Below, piece after piece: positions 1 to 5,146 of a stretch of 5,146 nt of DNA. A program made the position numbers and the translations under genes. Within the stretch, counting starts at the first letter, position 1; every line of letters begins with the position of its first letter. The stretch comes from JBKJTP01 sp046590195 (GTDB taxonomy: Bacteria > Bacteroidota > Ignavibacteria > Palsa-1295): NCBI GenBank assembly GCA_046590195.1, contig JBKJTP010000221.1, positions 1 through 5,146 on the forward strand, written 5' to 3'. Under the pieces are notes generated by a model. That model was not told the origin of the DNA, did not search any database, and worked only from the letters and a program-made list of their open reading frames with translations.

Positions 1-1
1 C

Positions 2-394
2 CGACTTTGCGAAGTACCGATCAGCCACGTTCAGGGCGTCGTGACATTTTACACGATGTACTTCGACGAGCCGATGGGCCGCTTCCACGTGCAGGTCTGC
101 ACGAACGTCAGTTGCATGCTGATGGGTGGCGAGAAGCTGTATCGCGAGATGAAGGAGCGACTCGGCATCGGACATCGCGAACGTTCGCATGATGGCATGT
201 TCTCGCTTGAAGAGGTCGAATGCATGGGCGCATGTGGCGGAGCACCTATGATCGCGATCAACGAGATGTTCTACGAGCGCGTCACGAGTGACGAGGCAGG
301 AGAGATCATTGCGCATGTTCGCGATAAGAACGAGATACCCCGTCCGAAGTTTGTGCAGCAGATGCCAGACCTTAGCGTCGAGGCCAATCAGTAA
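2..394 (+). CDS. nuoE: NADH-quinone oxidoreductase subunit E (NuoE), 5'-truncated by the window edge
   Basis: This is the thioredoxin-fold [2Fe-2S] subunit of respiratory complex I, which works with NuoF in the cytoplasmic NADH-oxidising arm and holds cluster N1a. The reading frame is open from base 2, so the start lies upstream; 130 residues are visible, and roughly 30-40 N-terminal residues are probably missing compared with the usual family length of about 160. The visible part begins in the conserved 'VPISHVQGVVTFYTMY' segment. The four expected cluster ligands are present as a CX4C pair (CTNVSC, around base 98-115) and a CX3C pair (CMGAC, around base 221-235), followed by the typical GGAPM segment. 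The GTG at base 41 is only an internal valine of the conserved VVTFY motif, not the start. Its stop is 22 bp before the next gene, and nuoF follows that gene, which agrees with the assignment. Identity is very secure. Confidence 0.96.
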   Translation, partial: RLCEVPISHVQGVVTFYTMYFDEPMGRFHVQVCTNVSCMLMGGEKLYREMKERLGIGHRERSHDGMFSLEEVECMGACGGAPMIAINEMFYERVTSDEAGEIIAHVRDKNEIPRPKFVQQMPDLSVEANQ

Positions 395-416
395 GTGCGT
401 TGAATTGAAGACAAGA

Positions 417-794
417 ATGTCGGCTCGCTCGAAGTGGCTGAAAGCCGGAGTCGTACTCCTGCTCGTAGCACTGAGCGCAAGTTTGGCATTGAGGATCGGA
501 GCACAGGAGACGGATACTGCGAAGCTCTACCAAAACTATCCGAATCCGTTCAGCGAAGTAACTGTGATCAAGTACTATGTGCCCGCTTCGGGACAGGTAA
601 AGCTCACAGTGCAGAACATGCTCGGCAGCGAGCTTGAGGAGATCGAAAACGGAAAGAGAGAGAAGGGCGAGTACTCGGTCAGGTTCGAAGGGTCCAATTA
701 CCCGTCAGGGCAATACACCTATACCATGATCTATCGCTCGGATGAGAACGAAGCACAGACGAAGCTTACGAAGAAGATGTATCTCGTAAGATGA
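417..794 (+). CDS. Small secreted protein consisting almost entirely of a T9SS type A C-terminal sorting domain
   Basis: The 125-residue product starts with a signal peptide: basic n-region (R4, K6, K9), hydrophobic core about 10-26, and a plausible cleavage site after A29 (IGA before QE). After about eight residues comes a complete sorting domain: YQNYPNPF at 38-45, a hydrophobic strand 'VTVIKYYVP', 'VKLTVQNMLG' at 61-70, 'YPSGQYTY' at 95-102, and the ending KKMYLVR. In known T9SS proteins this beta-sandwich steers a large N-terminal cargo through the outer membrane and is then removed. Here no cargo exists, so the role is unknown. I chose the ATG at 417 because it gives the signal peptide and lies outside nuoE; in-frame upstream codons would extend into nuoE without benefit. 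It lies between nuoE and nuoF in the same direction and is probably co-transcribed, an unusual place for such a gene. A FlgD-Ig-like periplasmic domain is an alternative reading of the same fold. Confidence 0.85.
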   Translation: MSARSKWLKAGVVLLLVALSASLALRIGAQETDTAKLYQNYPNPFSEVTVIKYYVPASGQVKLTVQNMLGSELEEIENGKREKGEYSVRFEGSNYPSGQYTYTMIYRSDENEAQTKLTKKMYLVR

Positions 795-864
795 CGTTTT
801 TTGGTAGGATGATTTTTATTGAGGGACGGGCTTCGCCCAAACCTACAGAGTTTTACAAGACCGA
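795..864 (+). other. Spacer between sorting-domain gene and nuoF with small GC-rich hairpin
   Basis: This 70-bp gap contains a T6 run (797-802), then GTAGG (804-808) that can pair with CCTAC (842-846). Between them lies a tight inner stem, GGGC (828-831) and GCCC (835-838), with a TTC loop. The arrangement is a nested inverted repeat with a long AT-rich left arm. It may be a decayed intergenic repeat or an RNA structure in the transcript; there is no T-run after the stem, so it does not read as a terminator. No convincing Shine-Dalgarno sequence or promoter precedes the nuoF ATG. Confidence 0.35.
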
Positions 865-2247
865 ATGTCTGACACACCAAAACTGATCCTCCCCGATATT
901 CCGGGATTGCGCCACATCGATACCTACATGCAACATGGCGGCTATGGCTCGGCCATGAAGCGCACGTTCAGCATGTCGCCTGACCAGGTGATCGATGAGG
1001 TAAAGAAGTCGAACCTCCGCGGACGTGGCGGCGCTGCATTCCCAACGGGACTGAAGTGGAGCTTCATGCCGAAGGGCCATACCTCGACAGGCGCGGCGAA
1101 GAAGAAATTCTTGCTCATCAACGGTGACGAATCAGAGCCAGGATCATTCAAGGACCGTCAGGTCTTTGAGTTCAATCCGCATCTGATGATCGAAGGTGTG
1201 CTGATCGCGTGCTACGCGATGCAGATCAATCATGCCTACATCTACATCCGTGGCGAGTATGAGCATTGGATCAAGATGATGCAAGTGGCGGTCGATCAGG
1301 CCTATGTGAAGGGCTTCATCGGAGAGAAGATGAAGGAGACCTTCAAGCCGACAGGCGAAGGCATCCCTTACTCGGTCGAGATCACCGTTCACTCCGGCGC
1401 AGGTGCTTACATCTGTGGTGAAGAATCAGCGCTGATGAATTCGCTCGAAGGCGGACGTGGATATCCGCGCATTAAGCCTCCATTCCCGGCGAACGTCGGC
1501 GTATGGGGCCAGCCGACGACGATCAATAATGTTGAGACATTAGCGAATGTCCCGGTCATCATGGACATGGGCTGGGAAGCATTCTCGAAGATCGGAGAGC
1601 CGAAGCATCCGGGCACGCTGCTCTATGGTTTGAGCGGGCATGTCAACCGGCCAGGTGTCTATGAGTTGCCTTCAGGTACTCTACTCACCGATATCATTCA
1701 TAAGTATGGCGGTGGTGTTCCGGGCAATAAGGGTATCAAGCTCGTGATCCCTGGCGGATCGTCAATGCCTCCGTTGCGCGGTGATCAACTGGAAGGTGTT
1801 CGCATGGATGCTGAAGGCCTCAAGGCTGTTGGCTCCGCGATCGGTACCGGTGGTATCATGGTGATGGATGAGGACACGGACATCGTTCACGTTCTCACGC
1901 GCATCGCTAAGTTCTACTGGCATGAGTCATGCGGACAATGCACGCCGTGCCGCGAAGGCACTGGCTGGTTGCTGAAAGTTTTGAAGCGTATTGATGACGG
2001 CAAGGGCGCACCTGCCGATATTGATATTCTGCATGATGTTGCTGTCAACATTGAAGGCCGCACGATCTGCGCACTCGGCGAAGCAGCTGCATGGCCAGTG
2101 AAGTTCACGATCCAGCGTTTCCGTGAGGAGTTCGAGAAGAAGGTCTCTGCTTCGAACATTCCTGCAAGCCCAAACCGAGTGCATGCCTTGCGCGAAGGCG
2201 GACTCGAGCCAGTTCAGATCCACGTGCCTGTCGTACACAGAAGCTAA
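865..2247 (+). CDS. nuoF: NADH-quinone oxidoreductase subunit F (NuoF), NADH- and FMN-binding subunit
   Basis: NuoF oxidises NADH, passes hydride to FMN, and sends electrons through a [4Fe-4S] cluster (N3) into complex I on the cytoplasmic side of the membrane. The 460-residue product is full length (family about 430-450). Visible motifs in order are: the glycine-rich nucleotide-binding loop GRGGAAFPTGLKW (53-65; the sixth position is Ala where Gly is common), NGDESEPGSFKDR (86-98), the FMN/NADH site GAGAYICGEES (178-188) followed by SLEGGRGYPR, NNVET (221-225), an SLBB-type segment around 253-300 (SGHVNRPGVYE), and the cluster ligands C356, C359 and C362 (SCGQCTPC) plus C402 (TICALGEAAAWPV). 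All catalytic features appear intact. The ATG at 865 fits the usual N-terminal length; no Shine-Dalgarno sequence is seen. sdhB starts 29 bp after the stop, so the two are probably on one transcript. Related NAD-reducing hydrogenase or formate dehydrogenase subunits share these motifs, but the adjacent nuoE and the length favour complex I. Confidence 0.96.
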   Translation: MSDTPKLILPDIPGLRHIDTYMQHGGYGSAMKRTFSMSPDQVIDEVKKSNLRGRGGAAFPTGLKWSFMPKGHTSTGAAKKKFLLINGDESEPGSFKDRQVFEFNPHLMIEGVLIACYAMQINHAYIYIRGEYEHWIKMMQVAVDQAYVKGFIGEKMKETFKPTGEGIPYSVEITVHSGAGAYICGEESALMNSLEGGRGYPRIKPPFPANVGVWGQPTTINNVETLANVPVIMDMGWEAFSKIGEPKHPGTLLYGLSGHVNRPGVYELPSGTLLTDIIHKYGGGVPGNKGIKLVIPGGSSMPPLRGDQLEGVRMDAEGLKAVGSAIGTGGIMVMDEDTDIVHVLTRIAKFYWHESCGQCTPCREGTGWLLKVLKRIDDGKGAPADIDILHDVAVNIEGRTICALGEAAAWPVKFTIQRFREEFEKKVSASNIPASPNRVHALREGGLEPVQIHVPVVHRS

Positions 2248-2276
2248 AGCAAGGCTTCGAAGCTGATAAAGTTTAG

Positions 2277-2987
2277 ATGAAAGTTACTTTTCGCATACAG
2301 CGATACAATCCAGAGAAGGACAATGAGCCTTACTTCAAGGATTATACTCTCGATGGCCTTGATGGTACCTATCGTGTACTCGATGCTCTTCACGACATCA
2401 AGTGGAAGATCGATGGCACGCTGACCTTCCGTCGTTCCTGCGCGCACGGTATGTGCGGTTCGGACGGCATGAGGATCAACGGCAAGAATGGCCTCGCATG
2501 TTCGATGCTCCTGAAGGACATCAAGAACATCAACAAGCCGATCGTCATTGAGCCGCTGCCATATCTGCCGATCATCAAGGATCTCGTCGTCGATATGAGC
2601 GACTTCTTCAAGAAGTATGAGCTTGTCAAGCCGTATCTGATTAACCGCGAAGCGCCTCCACAGATGGAGCGCTATCAGTCGGAAGACGATTCAGAGTTGC
2701 TGATGGAATCGACCAAGTGCATCATGTGTGCTTGCTGCACCACGTCTTGCCCAAGCCTGTGGTCGAACGAGAATTATCTCGGACCTGCGGCTATCCTGAA
2801 GTCCTTCCGCTTCGCATTCGATTCTCGTGACGATGGCTCGGAAGAGCACACCGCAGCGGTCGATTCGCAGGACGGTATCTGGCGCTGCCACACTATCTTC
2901 AATTGCGTAGAGGCTTGCCCGAAGGACATCAACATCACCTGGCATATCTCGCAGCTCAAGAAGAAGCTTGTCGCCTCGGAGTTGTGA
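2277..2987 (+). CDS. sdhB: Succinate dehydrogenase/fumarate reductase iron-sulfur subunit (SdhB)
   Basis: SdhB carries electrons from the flavoprotein SdhA to the membrane quinone site in complex II. The 236-residue protein matches the family length. The N-terminal ferredoxin-like domain has [2Fe-2S] ligands C55, C60, D63 and C75 (RRSCAHGMCGSDG...LAC), with Asp in the third position as in E. coli SdhB. The C-terminal domain has CIMCACCTTSCP and WRCHTIFNCVEACP. By family alignment C148, C151, C154 and C214 hold [4Fe-4S], and C158, C204 and C210 hold [3Fe-4S]. After CPSLW the next residue is S163, where ubiquinone-type enzymes usually have a second Trp; I take this as a hint, not proof, of a menaquinone-linked enzyme. 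The gene follows nuoF by 29 bp and is closed by a terminator, with no sdhA or sdhC nearby, so its partners must be encoded elsewhere. Fumarate reductase FrdB cannot be excluded from sequence alone. Confidence 0.93.
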   Translation: MKVTFRIQRYNPEKDNEPYFKDYTLDGLDGTYRVLDALHDIKWKIDGTLTFRRSCAHGMCGSDGMRINGKNGLACSMLLKDIKNINKPIVIEPLPYLPIIKDLVVDMSDFFKKYELVKPYLINREAPPQMERYQSEDDSELLMESTKCIMCACCTTSCPSLWSNENYLGPAAILKSFRFAFDSRDDGSEEHTAAVDSQDGIWRCHTIFNCVEACPKDINITWHISQLKKKLVASEL

Positions 2988-3004
2988 TCTTTCACAGATA
3001 GATC

Positions 3005-3035
3005 TAAAAGGCCGCTGCATAGCGGCTTTTTTTTT
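3005..3035 (+). terminator. Intrinsic terminator after sdhB
   Basis: A perfect 6-bp GC-rich stem, GCCGCT (3011-3016) with AGCGGC (3021-3026), closes a GCAT loop and is followed directly by nine T residues (3027-3035). An AAAA tract upstream (3006-3009) can extend the pairing with the U-tract. It starts about 18 bp after the sdhB stop and marks the end of the nuoE-nuoF-sdhB transcript. The A-tract could give weak function on the other strand, but no minus-strand gene ends here. Confidence 0.93.
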
Positions 3036-3150
3036 ACGTACTCTGATGTAACTGTTCGACCGGAAAATCGTGAAGATAAACTAACCTCGTATTGCTTCGA
3101 TATGACCGCGATCTCGGAACGAGAACCTGCTGCATTTTCTTGAACTCTGC
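3036..3150 (+). promoter_or_regulatory. Leader/promoter region of the DUF4159 gene
   Basis: This 115-bp noncoding gap lies between the sdhB terminator and the next start codon, so it must hold that gene's promoter if the terminator is efficient. I cannot place a promoter with confidence: TTCGAC (3055-3060), 16 bp, then TAAACT (3077-3082) is a weak candidate. A 13-bp inverted repeat, TCTCG-GAA-CGAGA (3112-3124), lies 26 bp before the ATG and could be an operator or small leader hairpin. No Shine-Dalgarno sequence precedes the start. Confidence 0.4.
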
Positions 3151-3846
3151 ATGAGGATCTTCTCCATATTAGCCATCGCCACAGCACTCTGTTTCGCTAC
3201 GCCATCGGAGGCGCAACGCGGAGGCAGTGCGCCAGTTGTGAAGAAAAGCGGTTCGCAGTTCAAGATCGCGCGCCTGAAATATTCAGGTGGCGGCGATTGG
3301 TACAACGATCCGTCATCGGAGCCAAACCTGCTGCGCTACATTCGTCAGAATACGAACATCGATGTCAACCCTGAGTATTTCTGGGTCGATCTCGCAAGCG
3401 ATGACATTTACAATTATCCGTTCCTCTTCTTGACGGGACATGGCAACGTGGAGATGTCGGAGAGCGAAGCGAAGCGCCTGCGCGCATATCTCGATGCGGG
3501 TGGATTCCTCTACGTCGATGATGACTATGGCATGGACGCTGCTATTCGTCGCGAGATGAAGAAGGTGTTTCCAGAGCAGGAGCTTCAGGAGTTGCCATTC
3601 ACGCACGGCATTTACCAAACCCACTATCAATTCGCGACCGGCTTACCAAAGACGCACGAGCACGATAACAAGCCGCCTCAAGGATTCGGATTATTTAGCG
3701 GCAAGCGCCTCGCAGTCTTCTACACCTACGAGACAAACCCAAGCGATGGCTGGGCCGACCCCGACATCCACAAGAACGATCCAGCAAAGCGCACCGAAGC
3801 TCTCAAACTCGGCACCAACATCGTCGTATGGGCGCTGTTGAATTAA
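3151..3846 (+). CDS. Secreted DUF4159-family protein of unknown function
   Basis: The 231-residue product has a signal peptide (MRIF, hydrophobic core 3-16) with a likely cleavage site after A21 (SEA before QR). Nearly all of the rest resembles DUF4159 (PF13709) as I remember the family: KYSGGGDWYNDPS (43-55), a PFLFLTGHGN strand-loop (90-99), GGFLYVDDDYGMD (117-129), REMKKVFP (134-141), HEHDNKPPQGFG (169-180), and DGWADP (199-204) before a C-terminal 'LGTNIVVWALL' strand. The TGHG turn and the alternating strand/helix pattern suggest a flavodoxin- or glutamine-amidotransferase-like fold, but I see no proven catalytic residues, and no biochemical function is established to my knowledge. Larger relatives often sit beside MoxR ATPase and DUF58/VWA genes; none is visible here, and this copy appears to be a single-gene unit between the sdhB terminator and a convergent gene. 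C14 lies in the hydrophobic core but does not make a good lipobox. Confidence 0.88.
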   Translation: MRIFSILAIATALCFATPSEAQRGGSAPVVKKSGSQFKIARLKYSGGGDWYNDPSSEPNLLRYIRQNTNIDVNPEYFWVDLASDDIYNYPFLFLTGHGNVEMSESEAKRLRAYLDAGGFLYVDDDYGMDAAIRREMKKVFPEQELQELPFTHGIYQTHYQFATGLPKTHEHDNKPPQGFGLFSGKRLAVFYTYETNPSDGWADPDIHKNDPAKRTEALKLGTNIVVWALLN

Positions 3847-3902
3847 GCGTCTAGCGTCTAGCGTTCAGCGTCTAGCGTCTAGCGTTCAGCGTTCAGCGTC
3901 TA
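3847..3902. repeat. Tandem array of eight 7-bp units in two forms
   Basis: Immediately after the DUF4159 stop codon there are eight perfect head-to-tail heptamers. Calling GCGTCTA form A and GCGTTCA form B, the order is A A B A A B B A. The forms differ only by exchange of the two middle pyrimidines (CT versus TC); no other variation is present. The unit length is not a multiple of three and the array lies outside all coding regions, between two convergent genes. A partial ninth unit (GCTA) follows. This looks like a short-tandem-repeat or slippage-prone element; no function can be read from it. Confidence 0.95.
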
Positions 3903-3911
3903 GCTAAGTGT

Positions 3912-3935
3912 GGTACAGGCGTCCCGCCTGTGACC
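3912..3935. repeat. GC-rich hairpin between convergent genes
   Basis: ACAGGCG (3915-3921) pairs perfectly with CGCCTGT (3925-3931) around a TCC loop. With one bulged G (3932), the stem extends by GGT (3912-3914) with ACC (3933-3935), giving ten pairs. It lies just beyond the stop of the minus-strand gene and 12 bp beyond the heptamer array. It has no T-run on either side, so it is not a classic intrinsic terminator. It may protect 3' ends, act as a weak two-way terminator, or be a copy of a dispersed palindromic repeat. Confidence 0.7.
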
Positions 3936-3936
3936 C

Positions 3937-5136
3937 CTATCGCTGCACGATGACAATCTGTGTAATCCCTCCTCTACGCACCATATATGCGCCCGCATTC
4001 AACCCGCTGATATCATAGCGATAAATATCGCCGATCATCTCGTTCGGTGGCGAATAGCTTCTTCCCAGTAGATCGTACCATTCGATCTCCACAACCGAAC
4101 TGACAAATGTTGCGGCAGGATTTGGAAATATCTCTCGTGCGGTCGTCCGTGATTTCTCTACTGCTAGTCTCCATCCTCCCGAGCTCGTGCGGTACAATAA
4201 TCTATCCTTACCGTATCCGAAGGCCGTGACTGTATCAATGCTCACAATGCTCTTGAACTCAGGCGCGAATGGGATCATCTTCCAGGTAAGAGCAGCGTCC
4301 GTTGTCTTGTAGAGCACCTCCCCGACAACCCACCCTAAACCAAAATTGCTACCGAACAATAGTCCAAACGGAGTATCAGTAGGAGTCCAGGTTTGGCCAT
4401 TGTCACTCGATCGCATGCTACCGGAAACGCGCACATTAGATTCTACAACAGTGTAGTCCATACTAATGTGTTCGACCCGCTGCCACTCTGAGAGTGAGAT
4501 ATCGCTGCGATAGATCGTGTCTTTCACGTGTACAAAGACCGAGTCTCCTACTACGGATAAAGCCGATGCTGCAGCGAGACTATCTTCAAATGCACCAAGC
4601 CGTATAGAGTCGCCCGTCCATACGCAGAACGAAGGAGATAGCATCCAATTTCTCTCGGAGCTGTTCCATTCGGACCGACCAAATCCAATGACTTGAGTAT
4701 CCGAGAGTTTGAGCAGATCCCTGATCGGTGCGACGAAGCTACCGTAAGCCAACATTCGCCAGGTGGCACCGGCATTGGTAGATTGATAAAGAAACCCCTT
4801 AAGATCACCCTCAGACGATGGCGGATTTTCTCTGAGGCTCCCGCTAAACAGGATATCTCGAGCACTGAGCATGTTCAAATCATAAAATTGATAAGTAACA
4901 CTACCACCTCCGCTCAGCGGACCATTAACGAGCACTGGCAAGGTACCGGTTTGTTGCCATGTGTTCCCTCCGTCAGCGCTCAGCATGACTCTCCCACTGT
5001 CAATCACACTGATACTATCAGCGTTCGTGACACCGTAGTAGGCCACCCGATTTTGATAGATCTGTTTCCAGCCATCCTGGGCATGCGCGGTGCTCATGCA
5101 GGCAATTAGAATGAGAAAGAGTAGAGATTGCTTCAT
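3937..5136 (-). CDS. Secreted Asp-box (BNR-like) repeat protein with short T9SS-type C-terminal domain
   Basis: The 399-residue product begins with a clear signal peptide (MKQSLLFLILIACMSTAHA, cleavage likely after A19, AHA before QD). Three clear Asp-box motifs of the S/T-x-(D/N)-x-G-x-T-W type are seen: SADGGNTW (53-60), STNAGATW (119-126) and SSDNGQTW (243-250). TTDAALTW (278-285) is degraded, and RTSSGGW near 316-322 is weaker still. Such motifs mark beta-propeller blades in sialidase-like and YCF48/sortilin-like proteins, but no sialidase active-site set is visible. The last ~65 residues look like a short T9SS sorting domain: IFPNPA (336-341), WYDLLGR (353-359), ISGLNAGAYMVR (376-387) and a terminal IVIVQR. 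I infer export by T9SS to the cell surface or medium; the biological role is unknown. The gene is convergent with the DUF4159 gene. The start is the ATG that gives the signal peptide; only 10 bp of upstream sequence is present, so no promoter can be seen. Confidence 0.85.
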   Translation of the reverse strand: MKQSLLFLILIACMSTAHAQDGWKQIYQNRVAYYGVTNADSISVIDSGRVMLSADGGNTWQQTGTLPVLVNGPLSGGGSVTYQFYDLNMLSARDILFSGSLRENPPSSEGDLKGFLYQSTNAGATWRMLAYGSFVAPIRDLLKLSDTQVIGFGRSEWNSSERNWMLSPSFCVWTGDSIRLGAFEDSLAAASALSVVGDSVFVHVKDTIYRSDISLSEWQRVEHISMDYTVVESNVRVSGSMRSSDNGQTWTPTDTPFGLLFGSNFGLGWVVGEVLYKTTDAALTWKMIPFAPEFKSIVSIDTVTAFGYGKDRLLYRTSSGGWRLAVEKSRTTAREIFPNPAATFVSSVVEIEWYDLLGRSYSPPNEMIGDIYRYDISGLNAGAYMVRRGGITQIVIVQR

Positions 5137-5146
5137 ATCGCTTTGG

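Noticed and set aside
288..416. Upstream in-frame extension of the sorting-domain gene into nuoE
   Set aside because: It would overlap conserved nuoE coding sequence and bury the signal peptide; the ATG at 417 gives a normal secretory N-terminus.
765..802. CTTACGA/TCGTAAG stem (765-771 and 784-790) followed by a T6 run, resembling a terminator or attenuator at the end of the sorting-domain gene
   Set aside because: The stem is AT-rich with a 12-nt loop, the T-run is displaced by six bases, and most of it is coding sequence. Termination here would separate nuoE from nuoF. It may be chance.
2277..2987. Reading the gene after nuoF as a short or broken nuoG
   Set aside because: The protein is full-length and has the complete SdhB cysteine pattern, including the C-terminal CxxCxxCxxxCP and RCHxxxNCxxxCP motifs that NuoG lacks.
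3151..3210. DUF4159 protein as a lipoprotein via C14
   Set aside because: The residues before the Cys (TAL) do not fit a lipobox, while a good signal peptidase I site follows at SEA before QR.
3847..3902. Heptamer array as a CRISPR array
   Set aside because: Units are 7 bp and directly adjacent with no spacers; there are no cas genes.
4693..5109. 138-codon plus-strand ORF opposite the Asp-box gene
   Set aside because: It lies wholly antisense to a well-supported gene, shows no recognisable domain or signal peptide, and looks like a shadow frame.
3937..5136. Sialidase or neuraminidase function for the Asp-box protein
   Set aside because: Asp-boxes are structural; the arginine triad and other catalytic residues of sialidases are not apparent.

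Overview
The window looks like chromosomal DNA from the Bacteroidota/Chlorobi side of the FCB group. An Ignavibacteria- or Kapabacteria-like lineage is my best guess, not a demonstrated assignment. Three things support this. A predicted secreted protein carries a full type IX secretion (T9SS) C-terminal sorting domain of the 'YQNYPNPF' kind, and another ends in a weaker 'PNPA' version. None of the start codons I can inspect has a convincing Shine-Dalgarno sequence. The SdhB looks more like the menaquinone-linked type. No rRNA, tRNA, CRISPR array, transposase or phage gene is visible.

Left part (1-3035), plus strand: a respiratory cluster. It opens with the 3' part of nuoE (complex I 24-kDa-type subunit). 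Next come a 125-residue secreted protein that is almost only a T9SS sorting domain, a complete nuoF (NADH/FMN subunit) and a complete sdhB (iron-sulfur subunit of succinate dehydrogenase). A strong intrinsic terminator at about 3005-3035 closes the unit. NuoE and NuoF form the NADH-oxidising tip of complex I; SdhB carries electrons from succinate towards the quinone. Both feed the same quinone pool. The order is unusual: an orphan sorting-domain gene splits nuoE from nuoF, and sdhB sits where nuoG is often found, with neither sdhA nor sdhC in view.

Middle part (3036-3936): a 115-bp leader, then a complete monocistronic-looking gene for a secreted DUF4159 protein. Directly after its stop codon lies a 56-bp array of eight 7-bp units in two forms (GCGTCTA and GCGTTCA), then a compact GC-rich hairpin.

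Right part (3937-5136), minus strand: a convergent gene for a secreted protein with several Asp-box (BNR-like) motifs and a short T9SS-type C-terminal domain, probably a cell-surface or extracellular protein.

No clear new multi-gene system is present. The items most worth a second look are the orphan sorting-domain protein inside the nuo cluster, the nuoF-sdhB junction, and the dimorphic heptamer array with its neighbouring hairpin.
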